Origin: Lachnospiraceae bacterium
GTDB taxonomy: Bacteria > Bacillota > Clostridia > Lachnospirales > Lachnospiraceae
Length of the DNA stretch: 64,000 nucleotides
Reading direction: 5' to 3'
NCBI GenBank assembly: GCA_024690605.1
Contig: JAILOV010000078.1
Span: 1-64,000 of the forward strand
A program made the translations under genes and the position numbers. Positions 1 to 8,244 of this stretch are shown here, piece by piece (position 1 is the stretch's first letter; the number at the start of each line of letters is the position of its first letter). The notes under the pieces are model-generated. The model did not search any database and was not told where the DNA came from. It was given only the letters and a program-made list of their open reading frames with translations.

Positions 1-141
1 CCATTGCTGGTCTTCCGTTCTTTTACTTGGTTCGTTCTTTCTGAACGATTCTCTCGACAGCTCTCGCTGTCTTCTTGGAATCTTTCAGGGTTGCATTACT
101 GTTCAGTTGTCAAGGTTCTTCGCTCTCTTTTTGCGAGAGCG
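1..141 (-). other. rRNA operon leader (5' region, runs off left edge)
   Basis: Read on the minus strand this stretch holds the motif AACCTTGACAACTGAACA, which resembles the TTGAAAACT-type leader motif before 16S and 23S rRNA in Firmicutes. It also holds three small hairpins, at 121-141 (CGCTCTC/GAGAGCG arms), 55-70 and 33-47. No mature rRNA sequence is present, so the rRNA would start left of the window. The hairpin at 121-141 lies at the predicted transcript start. It could instead precede 23S rather than 16S; the adjacent promoter favours an operon start. Confidence 0.6.
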
Positions 142-147
142 TTTAAT

Positions 148-176
148 ATCTTATCATCCGTTTCGGGGAAATGCAA
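148..176 (-). promoter_or_regulatory. rRNA operon promoter
   Basis: The minus strand carries TTGCAT (171-176), a 17-nt spacer and TAAGAT (148-153), directly upstream of the rRNA-type leader. A second TATAAT lies at 261-266 with a poorly spaced TTGATT, a weaker candidate for an upstream tandem promoter. Confidence 0.6.
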
Positions 177-289
177 GAGGATTTTTCACTTTTTTTCAAG
201 TTTTTTTTTGCCGCAAGATGTTGTGGTTTTTTTCTCTTTCTGTCAATCTGTTGCGCTTCTATTATATAAGGAGGCAACGGTATGAAATC

Positions 290-319
290 AAAAACCGGAA
301 GATCTGCTGATCTTCCGGT
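290..319 (-). terminator. Terminator after tRNA-Ser
   Basis: A perfect 11-bp stem (ACCGGAAGATC arms, TGCT loop, 294-319) is followed on the minus strand by TTTTT. It lies 5 nt after the tRNA-Ser 3' end and separates that gene from the rRNA promoter. Confidence 0.85.
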
Positions 320-323
320 CAAA

Positions 324-411
324 CGGAGAAGGCGGGATTTGAACCCGCGCGCCGGTCTCCCGACCTACTCCCTTAGCAGGGGAGCCTCTTCGGCCACTTG
401 AGTACTTCTCC
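324..411 (-). tRNA. tRNA-Ser (anticodon GCU)
   Basis: This is an 88-nt class II tRNA. The acceptor stem GGAGAAG/CTTCTCC, a long variable arm and a T-loop containing TTCAAAT are all visible. The anticodon loop CTGCTAA sits on a CTCCC/GGGAG stem, giving anticodon GCU, which reads AGC and AGU serine codons. The discriminator base is G and the 3' CCA is not encoded. Confidence 0.95.
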
Positions 412-429
412 TCGGTATGAGCACGCTCT

Positions 430-458
430 ATTATATCGACCCGGTGCTCCTTTGTCAA
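430..458 (-). promoter_or_regulatory. Consensus promoter of tRNA-Ser
   Basis: TTGACA (453-458) and TATAAT (430-435) are separated by exactly 17 nt on the minus strand, a perfect sigma-A promoter. The -35 overlaps the stop codon of the receiver gene upstream. Confidence 0.9.
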
Positions 459-862
459 CTTTCTTCGGGTATCGTTGCCGCTTTCTCGGAAAAACGCTGC
501 AGCAGTTTTTCCGCGCGCGCGGCCAGTTCGCTTTTTGCTTTGTTCCGCATCATCCGGCAGTCCGCGGGGATCTCCAGGCCGCGCAGACGGGCCTCATCAA
601 GCTCATCCGTACAGAGAAACAGCGCCGGCAGATCCGGACGGATATCGCGAAGATCCTCATAGAGATCAACGCCGTCCCCGTCCGGCAGGAGGACATCCGT
701 CACGATCAGATACGGGCGAAACCCCGCTGCCAGATCCCTTGCTTCCCGCGCGCTTCCCGCGTGCGCGGTCCTGTATCCGGCAGCTGAAGCGGCCAACAGG
801 CTGCACAATTCCTCCCGATAGGACTTCTCTTTATCAACGATCAGGATCTTATAGTTTTTCAT
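455..862 (-). CDS. Stand-alone response-regulator receiver domain protein
   Basis: The protein has 135 residues and consists of one CheY-like receiver domain with no output domain. Asp10 of the acidic pocket, the likely phospho-acceptor Asp56 (motif VTD at the end of strand 3) and Thr85 can be matched. The second acidic-pocket residue is Lys11 and the C-terminal Lys is displaced (Lys108 or Lys110), so phosphorylation chemistry may be altered. No histidine kinase is adjacent; the neighbour is a divergent secreted esterase. A phosphorelay intermediate or a CheY-like protein-binding regulator is plausible, but the partner is unknown. Confidence 0.75.
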   Translation of the reverse strand: MKNYKILIVDKEKSYREELCSLLAASAAGYRTAHAGSAREARDLAAGFRPYLIVTDVLLPDGDGVDLYEDLRDIRPDLPALFLCTDELDEARLRGLEIPADCRMMRNKAKSELAARAEKLLQRFSEKAATIPEES

Positions 863-965
863 AAGAAAGTATAACCATTCCTTCCGACTTGTGCTATGAT
901 AACTGCGTCAACCGATCAACGGTGCGTTATCATTCAGTATCTATTTTACAACAAAGGAGCCATGT

Positions 966-1940
966 ATGAAAACCAATCGTTTGATCATTCATTTTCTGAT
1001 CTGCAGCCTTCTTGTTCTGTCGACGCCGGTCACGGCGCTGGCCGCACCGAAGACCATGCCGGACGGCGCGCAGTTCGACGCCGAATTTTACGCGGCGACC
1101 TATCCCGATGTTGTCGCGGCACTCGGAAAGAGCGAAAAAGCGCTTTATGGTCACTACGTCACCTTTGGTGCCAAAGAAGGTCGTCTTCCCTATGCCGGAG
1201 CCAAGGTTTCCGCGCAGCCGCAGGGAACTCAGCCCGCTGTCAATGCTGCCGCGACCGCCGCGCCGGTGTCCGCACCAAAGAGTTTTCTGAAGAAATGGAA
1301 GGGACGCAACGTTTCGATCCTGGGCGACAGCATCTCCACCTTTGGCGGCTGCCTGCCGCAGGGCTATGTCCCGCACTATCCGCAGTCGTATATGCCGACG
1401 AGCGACCTCACCTGGTGGATGCAGACCATTCGCGCGGGAAGCATGAATTTCGTCGCCGACGCGAGCTGGTCCGGCTCCCGTGTCACGGGCAACGCCGGCG
1501 ATGAGACCGGCAAGACCGGTTGCAGCACCAAAAGGGCACAGGCTCTTTTCGGAAAGGAAAAGGCGCCGAATCTCATCTTTGTCATGATGGGCACCAATGA
1601 TTTTCTGAGTGACGTCTATCCCGACAATTTCGGTGCCGCCTACAACGTCATGCTGGATAATCTGAAAGCCGCGCATCCCGGCGCCCAGATCGTGTGCCTC
1701 ACCTGCCTGCCCGTCATCTGCACCTCAACGGCCACCACCCAGCAGAACAATCTGGGTTTCACGATCAGCGACTACAACGCGCGTATCGTCTCCTCCGCAG
1801 CCGCTCACGGCATCCCGGTGTGTGACACCAACGCATGCGGCATCTCGCTGGAAAACTGGCGCTCCTATCTGGCTGACGGTATCCATCCGAACGCGCAGGG
1901 AATGGCTCTGATCGCAAACTACATCGTCAACCATCTGTAA
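966..1940 (+). CDS. Secreted SGNH/GDSL-family hydrolase
   Basis: The protein has 324 residues. A signal peptide (about 1-26) ends in ALA-AP. Residues 35-78 resemble a short repeat common in clostridial secreted proteins (FDAEFYAATYPDV, then GAKEGRLP). From residue 114 an SGNH esterase fold follows, with GDS at 120-122 (nucleophile Ser122), GTND at 209-212 and the catalytic dyad DGIH at 304-307. It probably removes acyl groups from an extracellular carbohydrate or lipid. The start is set by AAAGGAG at 953-959. It is convergent with the exopolysaccharide operon, so the polymer could be its substrate, but that is inference. Confidence 0.85.
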   Translation: MKTNRLIIHFLICSLLVLSTPVTALAAPKTMPDGAQFDAEFYAATYPDVVAALGKSEKALYGHYVTFGAKEGRLPYAGAKVSAQPQGTQPAVNAAATAAPVSAPKSFLKKWKGRNVSILGDSISTFGGCLPQGYVPHYPQSYMPTSDLTWWMQTIRAGSMNFVADASWSGSRVTGNAGDETGKTGCSTKRAQALFGKEKAPNLIFVMMGTNDFLSDVYPDNFGAAYNVMLDNLKAAHPGAQIVCLTCLPVICTSTATTQQNNLGFTISDYNARIVSSAAAHGIPVCDTNACGISLENWRSYLADGIHPNAQGMALIANYIVNHL

Positions 1941-1955
1941 AGGAAAGGCTGTATC

Positions 1956-2786
1956 TTAACGTCTGCGCAGAATGGCATCCCGGATCCGGTGATAAAATCC
2001 GGCGGTCAGCCGGCTTTCGGAAAGCATCTTTCGAAGCGGCTGCAGCGAGAGGGCAAGATAAAGACGATAGCGCAGGATCTGTGCCCGCGAATAGTAGATT
2101 TCCGTGATCTCCCGGTGTTCCTGCCGGGAGATTTTCATTCCCTCCGGCGATTCCGAAAACCCGCCGCCTTCATAATCGCAGATCACCATGTTCAGCGGTA
2201 TCGGTCGCACACCTTTTCGGAAGAAACAGCGCAGAAAATGCTCATAATCCGCGCGGACGCGCCATTTTGTATCAAAGCGCTCTTCCCGCATAAGCTCTGC
2301 GTCATAAAAACAGGTCTGATGGTTCGGCACATTCCGAAAGCAGGCAAAGGCATCGATCCTCGGATTGGCCGCCACGCGCTGACCGGTCCGCCGTTCCACG
2401 ATATCCCCGTACCAGATGCCCGGCCGGGTCGCGACATCGGCCTGTTCTTTGTCCGCGAGGATCTTCTCCTTCACCCGCGCGAGCACATGACTGTCATACA
2501 GCAGATCTCCACAGTTTAAAAAGTAAACCAGACTCTTTTCTCCTTCGGGAAGGTCTGCGAGCGCCTGGTTCATACCGTCATAGATCCCGCTGTCATCCGA
2601 TCGGATCCATCGGATCCTCGCGTCCGGAAAAGCCGCGCGCGCCGCCTCGACCGACCCGTCCGTCGAACCCGCGTCCTTGACAATGACAGAAAAGGATCCT
2701 TCCGTCTGGGAAAGGATGCTCGACAGCGTTGCCGCGAGCTTATCTCCCGGCTGATAGGACACAACGATGATCTGAAAAAACGCCAT
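1956..2786 (-). CDS. Family 2 glycosyltransferase (last gene of EPS operon)
   Basis: The protein has 276 residues with a GT-A fold. The nucleotide-binding STDGS (41-45), the SDDSGIYDGMN segment (63-73) and NCGD (91-94) in the place of the metal-binding DXD are seen, followed by an acceptor-side VRADYEH motif. The arrangement resembles WcaE-like transferases. No membrane segment is evident, so it probably adds a sugar to the lipid-linked repeat unit at the inner face of the membrane. It lies 27 bp behind the EpsG-like gene and is the last gene of the leftward EPS operon. The sugar specificity cannot be read from sequence. Confidence 0.85.
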   Translation of the reverse strand: MAFFQIIVVSYQPGDKLAATLSSILSQTEGSFSVIVKDAGSTDGSVEAARAAFPDARIRWIRSDDSGIYDGMNQALADLPEGEKSLVYFLNCGDLLYDSHVLARVKEKILADKEQADVATRPGIWYGDIVERRTGQRVAANPRIDAFACFRNVPNHQTCFYDAELMREERFDTKWRVRADYEHFLRCFFRKGVRPIPLNMVICDYEGGGFSESPEGMKISRQEHREITEIYYSRAQILRYRLYLALSLQPLRKMLSESRLTAGFYHRIRDAILRRR

Positions 2787-2813
2787 TCTTTTGCTCCCGG
2801 TTGGAATCAGTGA

Positions 2814-3968
2814 TCAGTAGCCCGTCGTCTCTGACGTGATCGGCGGCATGTCATGAAACAGAAACGTCTGATACGGCAGAATGCGAAAACCATCATCCGC
2901 CGCGTGCCGCATGGTATACGCAAAAAAGGCCAGACAAAAGGACGCCGTCACGAGAACGGCCGCCCGTCTTTTCCATCCGGAGGGCAGACGCAAAACCAGT
3001 GCGGGCACGTAAAAGATCTGGGTGACCGTCAGATAGTAGCCGATCCGTGAAATGATCGGCAGATAGAAAAAGAACACATAGAGAGCAAGCGCGAGCAGAT
3101 TGCAGTGGCAGAAGAATCTGCGCGCATCTGCCTGTCCGTCCCGCTCCCCGCCGGAAAAACTCTCTCTGTCAACCAGAAATGCCAGCGTCAGCACGAGCAG
3201 ACACCGCACAACACTCACCAGACTGCCCTCGCCGCCCGCGGCATAACCGGTTTCCTGATACGTGGGATAGAGCATCAGCACAAGCCGCAGTACATGTCGA
3301 CGCAGCAGCAGGGCCGCCGCGCCGCCGGAGACAAGCGCAACAAATAACCCCCGTCGAAACCGGAACGTCGACAAAGGGTACAGGATAAGCACGACCAGTG
3401 CCGACTTATGAAAAAGCGCCGCCAGAAGAACGAACAGCAAAAAGCGGGGAAGATCCCCGCGCAGTAAAAAGACGATCGAAAACGTCACGACCGCGAGCGC
3501 AAAATAATAGCGCACCGTACTGATCGACTGGAAATAATAACCCAGAAGCATGAACATGAGAAATGTCGGAAAAAATCTCTCCGCCAGACAGGAGATCGCC
3601 GCCAGAAAACAGCTCACCGTCACCAATGCCATAAAAGCGAAGCAGACCAGATAACTGCTGTCACCGAACAGACGGAACGCAACCCGTGCGAGGAGATTAA
3701 ACCCGGGCTCCGTGGGCACATAGGCACCGACACGCGCCAGATGCATGAATTCCGCATATTTCCCGTAATCGTTGCCGACATTGACGCGCAGCGCGAGAAT
3801 GCCGAACAGGATCGCAAAGATCCCCGCCAGAAGAACGCTGCCGGTAAGTGTCTGACGGGACACCATGCCGCGGACCGCGGTCGTCGGAACCGCCTCCCTC
3901 TCCCGTCTTGACATCACGCCGCCGGCAAACAGGATCACGATCGCCGTGGCTGTCAGATAAAGGATCAC
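2814..3968 (-). CDS. EpsG-family polysaccharide polymerase, membrane protein
   Basis: The protein has about 384 residues and around ten hydrophobic segments. EpsG-family marks are visible: NVGNDYGKYAEFMH near the N-terminus, EPGFNLLARV, a FALAVVTFSI helix and FHKSALVV. Such proteins act as Wzy-type polymerases of exopolysaccharide repeat units. I chose a GTG start at 3968, because GTGA overlaps the stop of the upstream glycosyltransferase and GGGAGG precedes it; the frame stays open to an ATG at 4073 deep in the neighbour. The role is family-based; the polymer is unknown. Confidence 0.8.
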   Translation of the reverse strand: MILYLTATAIVILFAGGVMSRREREAVPTTAVRGMVSRQTLTGSVLLAGIFAILFGILALRVNVGNDYGKYAEFMHLARVGAYVPTEPGFNLLARVAFRLFGDSSYLVCFAFMALVTVSCFLAAISCLAERFFPTFLMFMLLGYYFQSISTVRYYFALAVVTFSIVFLLRGDLPRFLLFVLLAALFHKSALVVLILYPLSTFRFRRGLFVALVSGGAAALLLRRHVLRLVLMLYPTYQETGYAAGGEGSLVSVVRCLLVLTLAFLVDRESFSGGERDGQADARRFFCHCNLLALALYVFFFYLPIISRIGYYLTVTQIFYVPALVLRLPSGWKRRAAVLVTASFCLAFFAYTMRHAADDGFRILPYQTFLFHDMPPITSETTGY

Positions 3969-4765
3969 CGCATGCCCTCCCGCAACAGACGCCAGGCTTC
4001 GGAAAAAGTCCGTCCTGTCAGCCACTCTCCTTTGTTTTTGCAAAGATAAAGAAAGCCGAGAAAAGGTGCCCATCCGCCGTACAGAGCGCGATACAGCGCA
4101 CCCCGGTCACGAAAGAATTTTTCCGTATACCCTTCAAACCATGTTGATTCCCGCGCGATCTCCCGGCCGATGCTCTCGGGTGTCCGGTAGATGCGCAGCC
4201 CTTTCCTGAGGCAGTCCGTAAGGAACAGGGAATCCTCTCCCGCCATATATCTGGCGCCGCCGCCGAAAAGCAGTGAAAACCACACATTGGCCTCCCGCTG
4301 TCTGGCGGTCCGGATCGCGATGCTGTATGCCGGATAACGCCCGCAGCTGTAGAAGCGAACCCGGGCAAAGTCTTTATTGCGATAGGTCTGGCGACCCTCG
4401 GACTGCTCGACATTAAAGAGCAGCACATCCGCCTCGGGGTGTTCGTGAAAAGCCCGGAGGATCGTCTCCGCGTAGCCTTCGTGATAGATGATGTCCTCGT
4501 CACCGATCAGTGTAACCGGTGCCTCCGAAAGCAGCAGCCCCTGATTGCGGGAGCGTCCCACACCGCGCTCCGATGCATTGACCACACGAATCCGATGTCC
4601 GTCATAAGTGTATTCGTTGCGGCCGTCCTCATGACACTGATTGACGATGACCGCATCGCACGCAAGATGCATGCGGGAGGCCAATGTCATCGCGTTCTCA
4701 TTCAGCGCCGCAACGATATGACAGAGATCGCTTTCGGTTTGCACGATCGTCGACATGCCGGTCAC
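3965..4765 (-). CDS. Glycosyltransferase, family 2-like
   Basis: The protein has 266 residues. A GVGRSRN motif (68-74) is followed by GDED (88-91), the expected DXD-type metal site, and later by AGEDSLF, a common acceptor-side element of family 2 enzymes. The start is a GTG overlapping the stop of the Wzz-like gene (GTGA); an internal ATG three codons later is possible, and neither has a strong ribosome site, so translational coupling is likely. Its end also overlaps the EpsG-like gene by 4 bp. Donor and acceptor sugars are unknown. Confidence 0.8.
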   Translation of the reverse strand: MTGMSTIVQTESDLCHIVAALNENAMTLASRMHLACDAVIVNQCHEDGRNEYTYDGHRIRVVNASERGVGRSRNQGLLLSEAPVTLIGDEDIIYHEGYAETILRAFHEHPEADVLLFNVEQSEGRQTYRNKDFARVRFYSCGRYPAYSIAIRTARQREANVWFSLLFGGGARYMAGEDSLFLTDCLRKGLRIYRTPESIGREIARESTWFEGYTEKFFRDRGALYRALYGGWAPFLGFLYLCKNKGEWLTGRTFSEAWRLLREGMR

Positions 4766-5958
4766 ATCCCATAAAGGATCTTCAGATAGCGAAGATCCAC
4801 ATCATACAGAACAAGTCCCGCAACCGGGATCCGCTGCGTCACAAGTTCTGCCAGCAGATGATCCGCATAGGCGCCGTTCCTCTTTCCGAAGGGTACGGCA
4901 ACGATCGCCGCGTCAAAGCCGCCGGCTGTCAGTTCCGATGCATCGGAGACAGAGACAAATGCGCACGCACCGTCCAGAAAATGCGCACCCAGCGCATCCG
5001 TCAACGCATTTCCGACACGTACGCTCTCGTGCTCCCTGCCGGATGCCGTGAGGATCGCCGCGCGCCGGACGCTCTTAAGCCGCGCCTCGCTGCCCGCGCG
5101 CAGTTCCCGCTTCATCAATCCTGCAAATTCTTCGTCAGGCTGTCCCTGCCTCCCGGAGAGAACCCCCAGCACCGGCACATCAAACCGCCGGCCGCACATC
5201 TCCGGGTCATAGAGCGCATCATCCATCGCATAATAAAGGAAAAGAAGAAACAGACAGATCAGAAATCCCAGCACACCGCCCCAGATCACCGCTGTCCTTG
5301 TCCTGTCCGTCGTGACGACCATCAGGGCAGGCGTGGTTTCCAGCACGCGGATCTCCCGAAAATTCTCGTTGTTCTCTCCGAAGGTGACCAGCGCGTCCGT
5401 CATCGCCGTAAGCACATGATTTACAAACGCAGGATCGCGATGGGTTACCGTGAGCATCATGACCCGCAGATCGGAAGGAAGTCTGACCATCGTGGATTCC
5501 AGAACCTCCGCGCGCGTGATCATTTCATTTTCCGGCAGATCCTGTGAGACCAGCCACAGCTCATCATCCTCCTTTTTGACCGCCACATGGTCTTTGCTCA
5601 ATCCGTCACCGGTGCGCTCCCTTTCCTCCGAAACGCCCGCTTCGATCAGTTCTCCCATGGCGGTGTTCAGGATCTCATCCGAGGTGATCAACTCTCTCCA
5701 TGTCCAGGCATTGTAAAAGTCGCGGGCATTCCCCGCCGCATCCGGAGAAAACTCCAGATAGAGCCGGGCTCCTCCCGCGTATTCCCGCGCCGGTGCATAA
5801 ATAACATGCACGCAGTAATAGACCGCCGCACCGATGAGTGCTCCGGCAAGGACCGAGAGCGGCAGGAGATACCACCGCCTGAGAACCCGCAGATAAAACC
5901 CGCGGAGCAGGACCGCTTCATCCCGTCGCTTTGTCCGGTTCTCTTCGCCAATCCGCAT
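4762..5958 (-). CDS. Wzz-type chain-length protein with degenerate BY-kinase-like C-terminus
   Basis: The protein has 398 residues. Two membrane segments (about 30-55 and 222-245) flank an extracytoplasmic coiled region, the layout of Wzz/CapA polysaccharide co-polymerases. The C-terminal 110 residues look like a tyrosine (BY) kinase fold, including a terminal RIPVAGLVLYDVD strand. The Walker A position reads ASGREHESV instead of a GEGKS-type loop, and there is no tyrosine cluster at the end. It therefore probably sets chain length without kinase activity. It sits between the priming transferase and a glycosyltransferase in the EPS operon. Confidence 0.8.
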   Translation of the reverse strand: MRIGEENRTKRRDEAVLLRGFYLRVLRRWYLLPLSVLAGALIGAAVYYCVHVIYAPAREYAGGARLYLEFSPDAAGNARDFYNAWTWRELITSDEILNTAMGELIEAGVSEERERTGDGLSKDHVAVKKEDDELWLVSQDLPENEMITRAEVLESTMVRLPSDLRVMMLTVTHRDPAFVNHVLTAMTDALVTFGENNENFREIRVLETTPALMVVTTDRTRTAVIWGGVLGFLICLFLLFLYYAMDDALYDPEMCGRRFDVPVLGVLSGRQGQPDEEFAGLMKRELRAGSEARLKSVRRAAILTASGREHESVRVGNALTDALGAHFLDGACAFVSVSDASELTAGGFDAAIVAVPFGKRNGAYADHLLAELVTQRIPVAGLVLYDVDLRYLKILYGM

Positions 5959-5976
5959 GACTCTGTCCTTCCTCCG

Positions 5977-7401
5977 TCACTTCTTCGTCTGTTCGCGTTC
6001 CGCTGTGATCTGCCCGTCCTCCACGCCTTCGGTCGCCTCCGGTGTGAACAGGATCTTGAGTGTCAGGAGCATCAGCTTCAGATCCAGCCAGATCGAATAG
6101 TTTTCAATATAGGTCAGATCGAGTTTGAGTTTGTCATAGGGCGTCGTGTTGTACTTGCCGTATACCTGCGCATAGCCGGCAAGCCCCGCCTTGACTTTGG
6201 TCCGGAAAATGAATTCCGGCATGGTCTTCAGATACTCCTCTATGATCTCGGGCCGCTCCGGTCGCGGTCCGATAAAGGACATATCACCCTTCAGGATATT
6301 GAACAGCTGCGGCAGCTCATCGATGCGCACAGCCCGGATAAACCGGCCCACCGGCGTGATCCTGTCGTCATGACGGGAGGCAAGTCTCGCCACACCGTCC
6401 TTTTCCGCGTCGATCCGCATGCTCCGGAATTTCAGAATGGAAAACTGTCGCATGTCCATGGTGCAGCGTATCTGTTTATACAGAACCGGACCTCCGTCGG
6501 TAAAACGGACACACAGCGCCGTGATCAGCATGATCGGTGAGGTGATCACCAGAAGCAGGAGAGCGAGAACGATATCCAGGATCCGCTTGATGAACAGCTG
6601 CTCCGCCCGGATCGACTGCTCCCGGATAAGAAAGATCGGCGTATCAAAAAGATGCAGTTGTTCCGATCCCTTGATCACCACATCCGAGATCTTCGGCGAA
6701 GTGTAAATGCGGATGTTTTTGCCGTAACAGAACTTCAGGAGTTCATTGCGCTGCGTCGTCGGCACATCCCAGATCACCATGGCATCATAGGCACCTTCCT
6801 CGTAGATACGCTCCACTGCGGGGACACCCAGGACGATATCCACCAGCTGCGTCAGCGTATATTTGTCCTTACGCGAAAGGAATTTCCGGCGGATCTCCTC
6901 CACCGGATGCGTGCCGTGCACGAGCAGCAGTCTCCTTGGCGGAAAGATGCGGCGGTAGATCCCGTCCGCCAGCAGGATCCACAGGAATGTCGCCAGCAGC
7001 TGCAACCCCGTCATCAGTAGATACGGCCATCCCGGCATGATCCAGTTGCGCATCAGAGAAGTGTAGAAAAAGGTGAACACATTAACCATCCCGATCGCAA
7101 AGATCTGGGAAAAGAACAGATCCGGCGCCTTCAGGTATCCGATCCGGAGTCCGCCGTAGGTGCCCAGGAAAAACCAGAGAAGAACAAAATAGATCAGGAG
7201 GATCAGCAGATGACCGCGTTGATAGAACTTCAGACCATCCGTAAAGACGATCACACCATTGATGTTCATGCGCCGCATCCGAACGACCGGATAGAAACGC
7301 ACAAACCAGAATCCCGCATAGATCGCTGTGAGTACCGCCAGATCCACAAGGGAAAGCAGCAGAACGATGCTTCTTTTTACATTTTCATTGTGTTTCTTCA
7401 T
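5977..7401 (-). CDS. Polyprenyl glycosylphosphotransferase (EPS priming enzyme)
   Basis: The protein has 474 residues. Four or five membrane helices in the first 145 residues are followed by a Rossmann-like CoA-binding-type region (about 155-245). The bacterial sugar transferase domain then starts at KRILD (272-276) with a membrane hairpin, FRSMR (325-329), DELPQL (361-366) and GPRPE (378-382). It would transfer a sugar phosphate to undecaprenyl phosphate and so start each repeat unit. It is one of the best-supported genes of the cluster. The particular hexose is not predictable. Confidence 0.9.
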   Translation of the reverse strand: MKKHNENVKRSIVLLLSLVDLAVLTAIYAGFWFVRFYPVVRMRRMNINGVIVFTDGLKFYQRGHLLILLIYFVLLWFFLGTYGGLRIGYLKAPDLFFSQIFAIGMVNVFTFFYTSLMRNWIMPGWPYLLMTGLQLLATFLWILLADGIYRRIFPPRRLLLVHGTHPVEEIRRKFLSRKDKYTLTQLVDIVLGVPAVERIYEEGAYDAMVIWDVPTTQRNELLKFCYGKNIRIYTSPKISDVVIKGSEQLHLFDTPIFLIREQSIRAEQLFIKRILDIVLALLLLVITSPIMLITALCVRFTDGGPVLYKQIRCTMDMRQFSILKFRSMRIDAEKDGVARLASRHDDRITPVGRFIRAVRIDELPQLFNILKGDMSFIGPRPERPEIIEEYLKTMPEFIFRTKVKAGLAGYAQVYGKYNTTPYDKLKLDLTYIENYSIWLDLKLMLLTLKILFTPEATEGVEDGQITAEREQTKK

Positions 7402-7416
7402 TTTCGATGCTTCGTT

Positions 7417-8244
7417 TTATATTCGCCGCAGTGTCGCGCGCACGGCCCATCCGGCCATGCAGCACAGACTCTTCGCTGCCGAGAGCCCGGCCACTCTGCG
7501 GTACAGGTTCCAGATCCGTTTTACGGCGACTCCTTTGTTTGAAGACAGTGATCGCGCGGGTCGCCGGTAGATCGTCAGTACACTGTCCAGTCCGCGGGCT
7601 GTTCGGCCCGACTTCAGGATCCGCCACCAGGTTGCCGTATCCTCACTCGCGATCTTCTCCATCAGGATCTCGTCACGGGTGATCTTCTGCAGATCAAACA
7701 TGACCGTGGAGGTAAAAATGACCGTGCGTGTCAGCGCTCTCTTAAAGTCGAGTTCCCGCGGTGCATGCACGATCTTTCCTGTGCGCTCTGCCTTTTCATT
7801 GCCGAATTCATAGGCGGTGAACGCAAATGCCGTTCCGGTGTCCCGGATAAATGACGTCTCCAGAAACAGTTTTTCGGGCAGCCACAGATCATCCGCGTCA
7901 AGAAATGCCAGAAAACGTCCTGCTGCCGCGCGGATCCCGACATTTCTCGCGCCCGCGGCTCCGCGTTTCTCCCGGAGCCGCAACAGGATGACCTCCCCTG
8001 TCCGTTTCTTGTTCTCCTCGCGCTCCCAGGGATCCTCGCGCTCCAGAAGCGGCAGATTGTACAGCGGGATCCCCGCCTCCTCTGCGGTTTCCCGGATCAC
8101 GGCAACACTGCCGTCCGTTGATGCGTCATCGATCAGCAGCAGCTCCCAGTCCCGCAGCGACTGATCGAAAACGGAGAGCATGGTTTCGCGGATATATGCT
8201 GCCGCGTTATGAACAGGGACAACGATACTGATCTGCGGCCCCAT
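7417..8244 (-). CDS. Family 2 glycosyltransferase
   Basis: The protein has 275 residues. The N-terminal ISIVVPVHN strand, LIDDASTDGS and a DADD metal site with the DLWLP tail define a GT2 enzyme. The coding sequence begins on the base next to the stop of the preceding glycosyltransferase, and the priming-transferase gene follows after 15 bp, so the three are surely co-transcribed. It probably extends the lipid-linked repeat unit. Specificity is unknown. Confidence 0.88.
   Translation of the reverse strand: MGPQISIVVPVHNAAAYIRETMLSVFDQSLRDWELLLIDDASTDGSVAVIRETAEEAGIPLYNLPLLEREDPWEREENKKRTGEVILLRLREKRGAAGARNVGIRAAAGRFLAFLDADDLWLPEKLFLETSFIRDTGTAFAFTAYEFGNEKAERTGKIVHAPRELDFKRALTRTVIFTSTVMFDLQKITRDEILMEKIASEDTATWWRILKSGRTARGLDSVLTIYRRPARSLSSNKGVAVKRIWNLYRRVAGLSAAKSLCCMAGWAVRATLRRI

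Noticed and set aside
1..141. Mature 16S or 23S rRNA
   Set aside because: Neither rRNA 5' end sequence is visible; only leader-type sequence is present.
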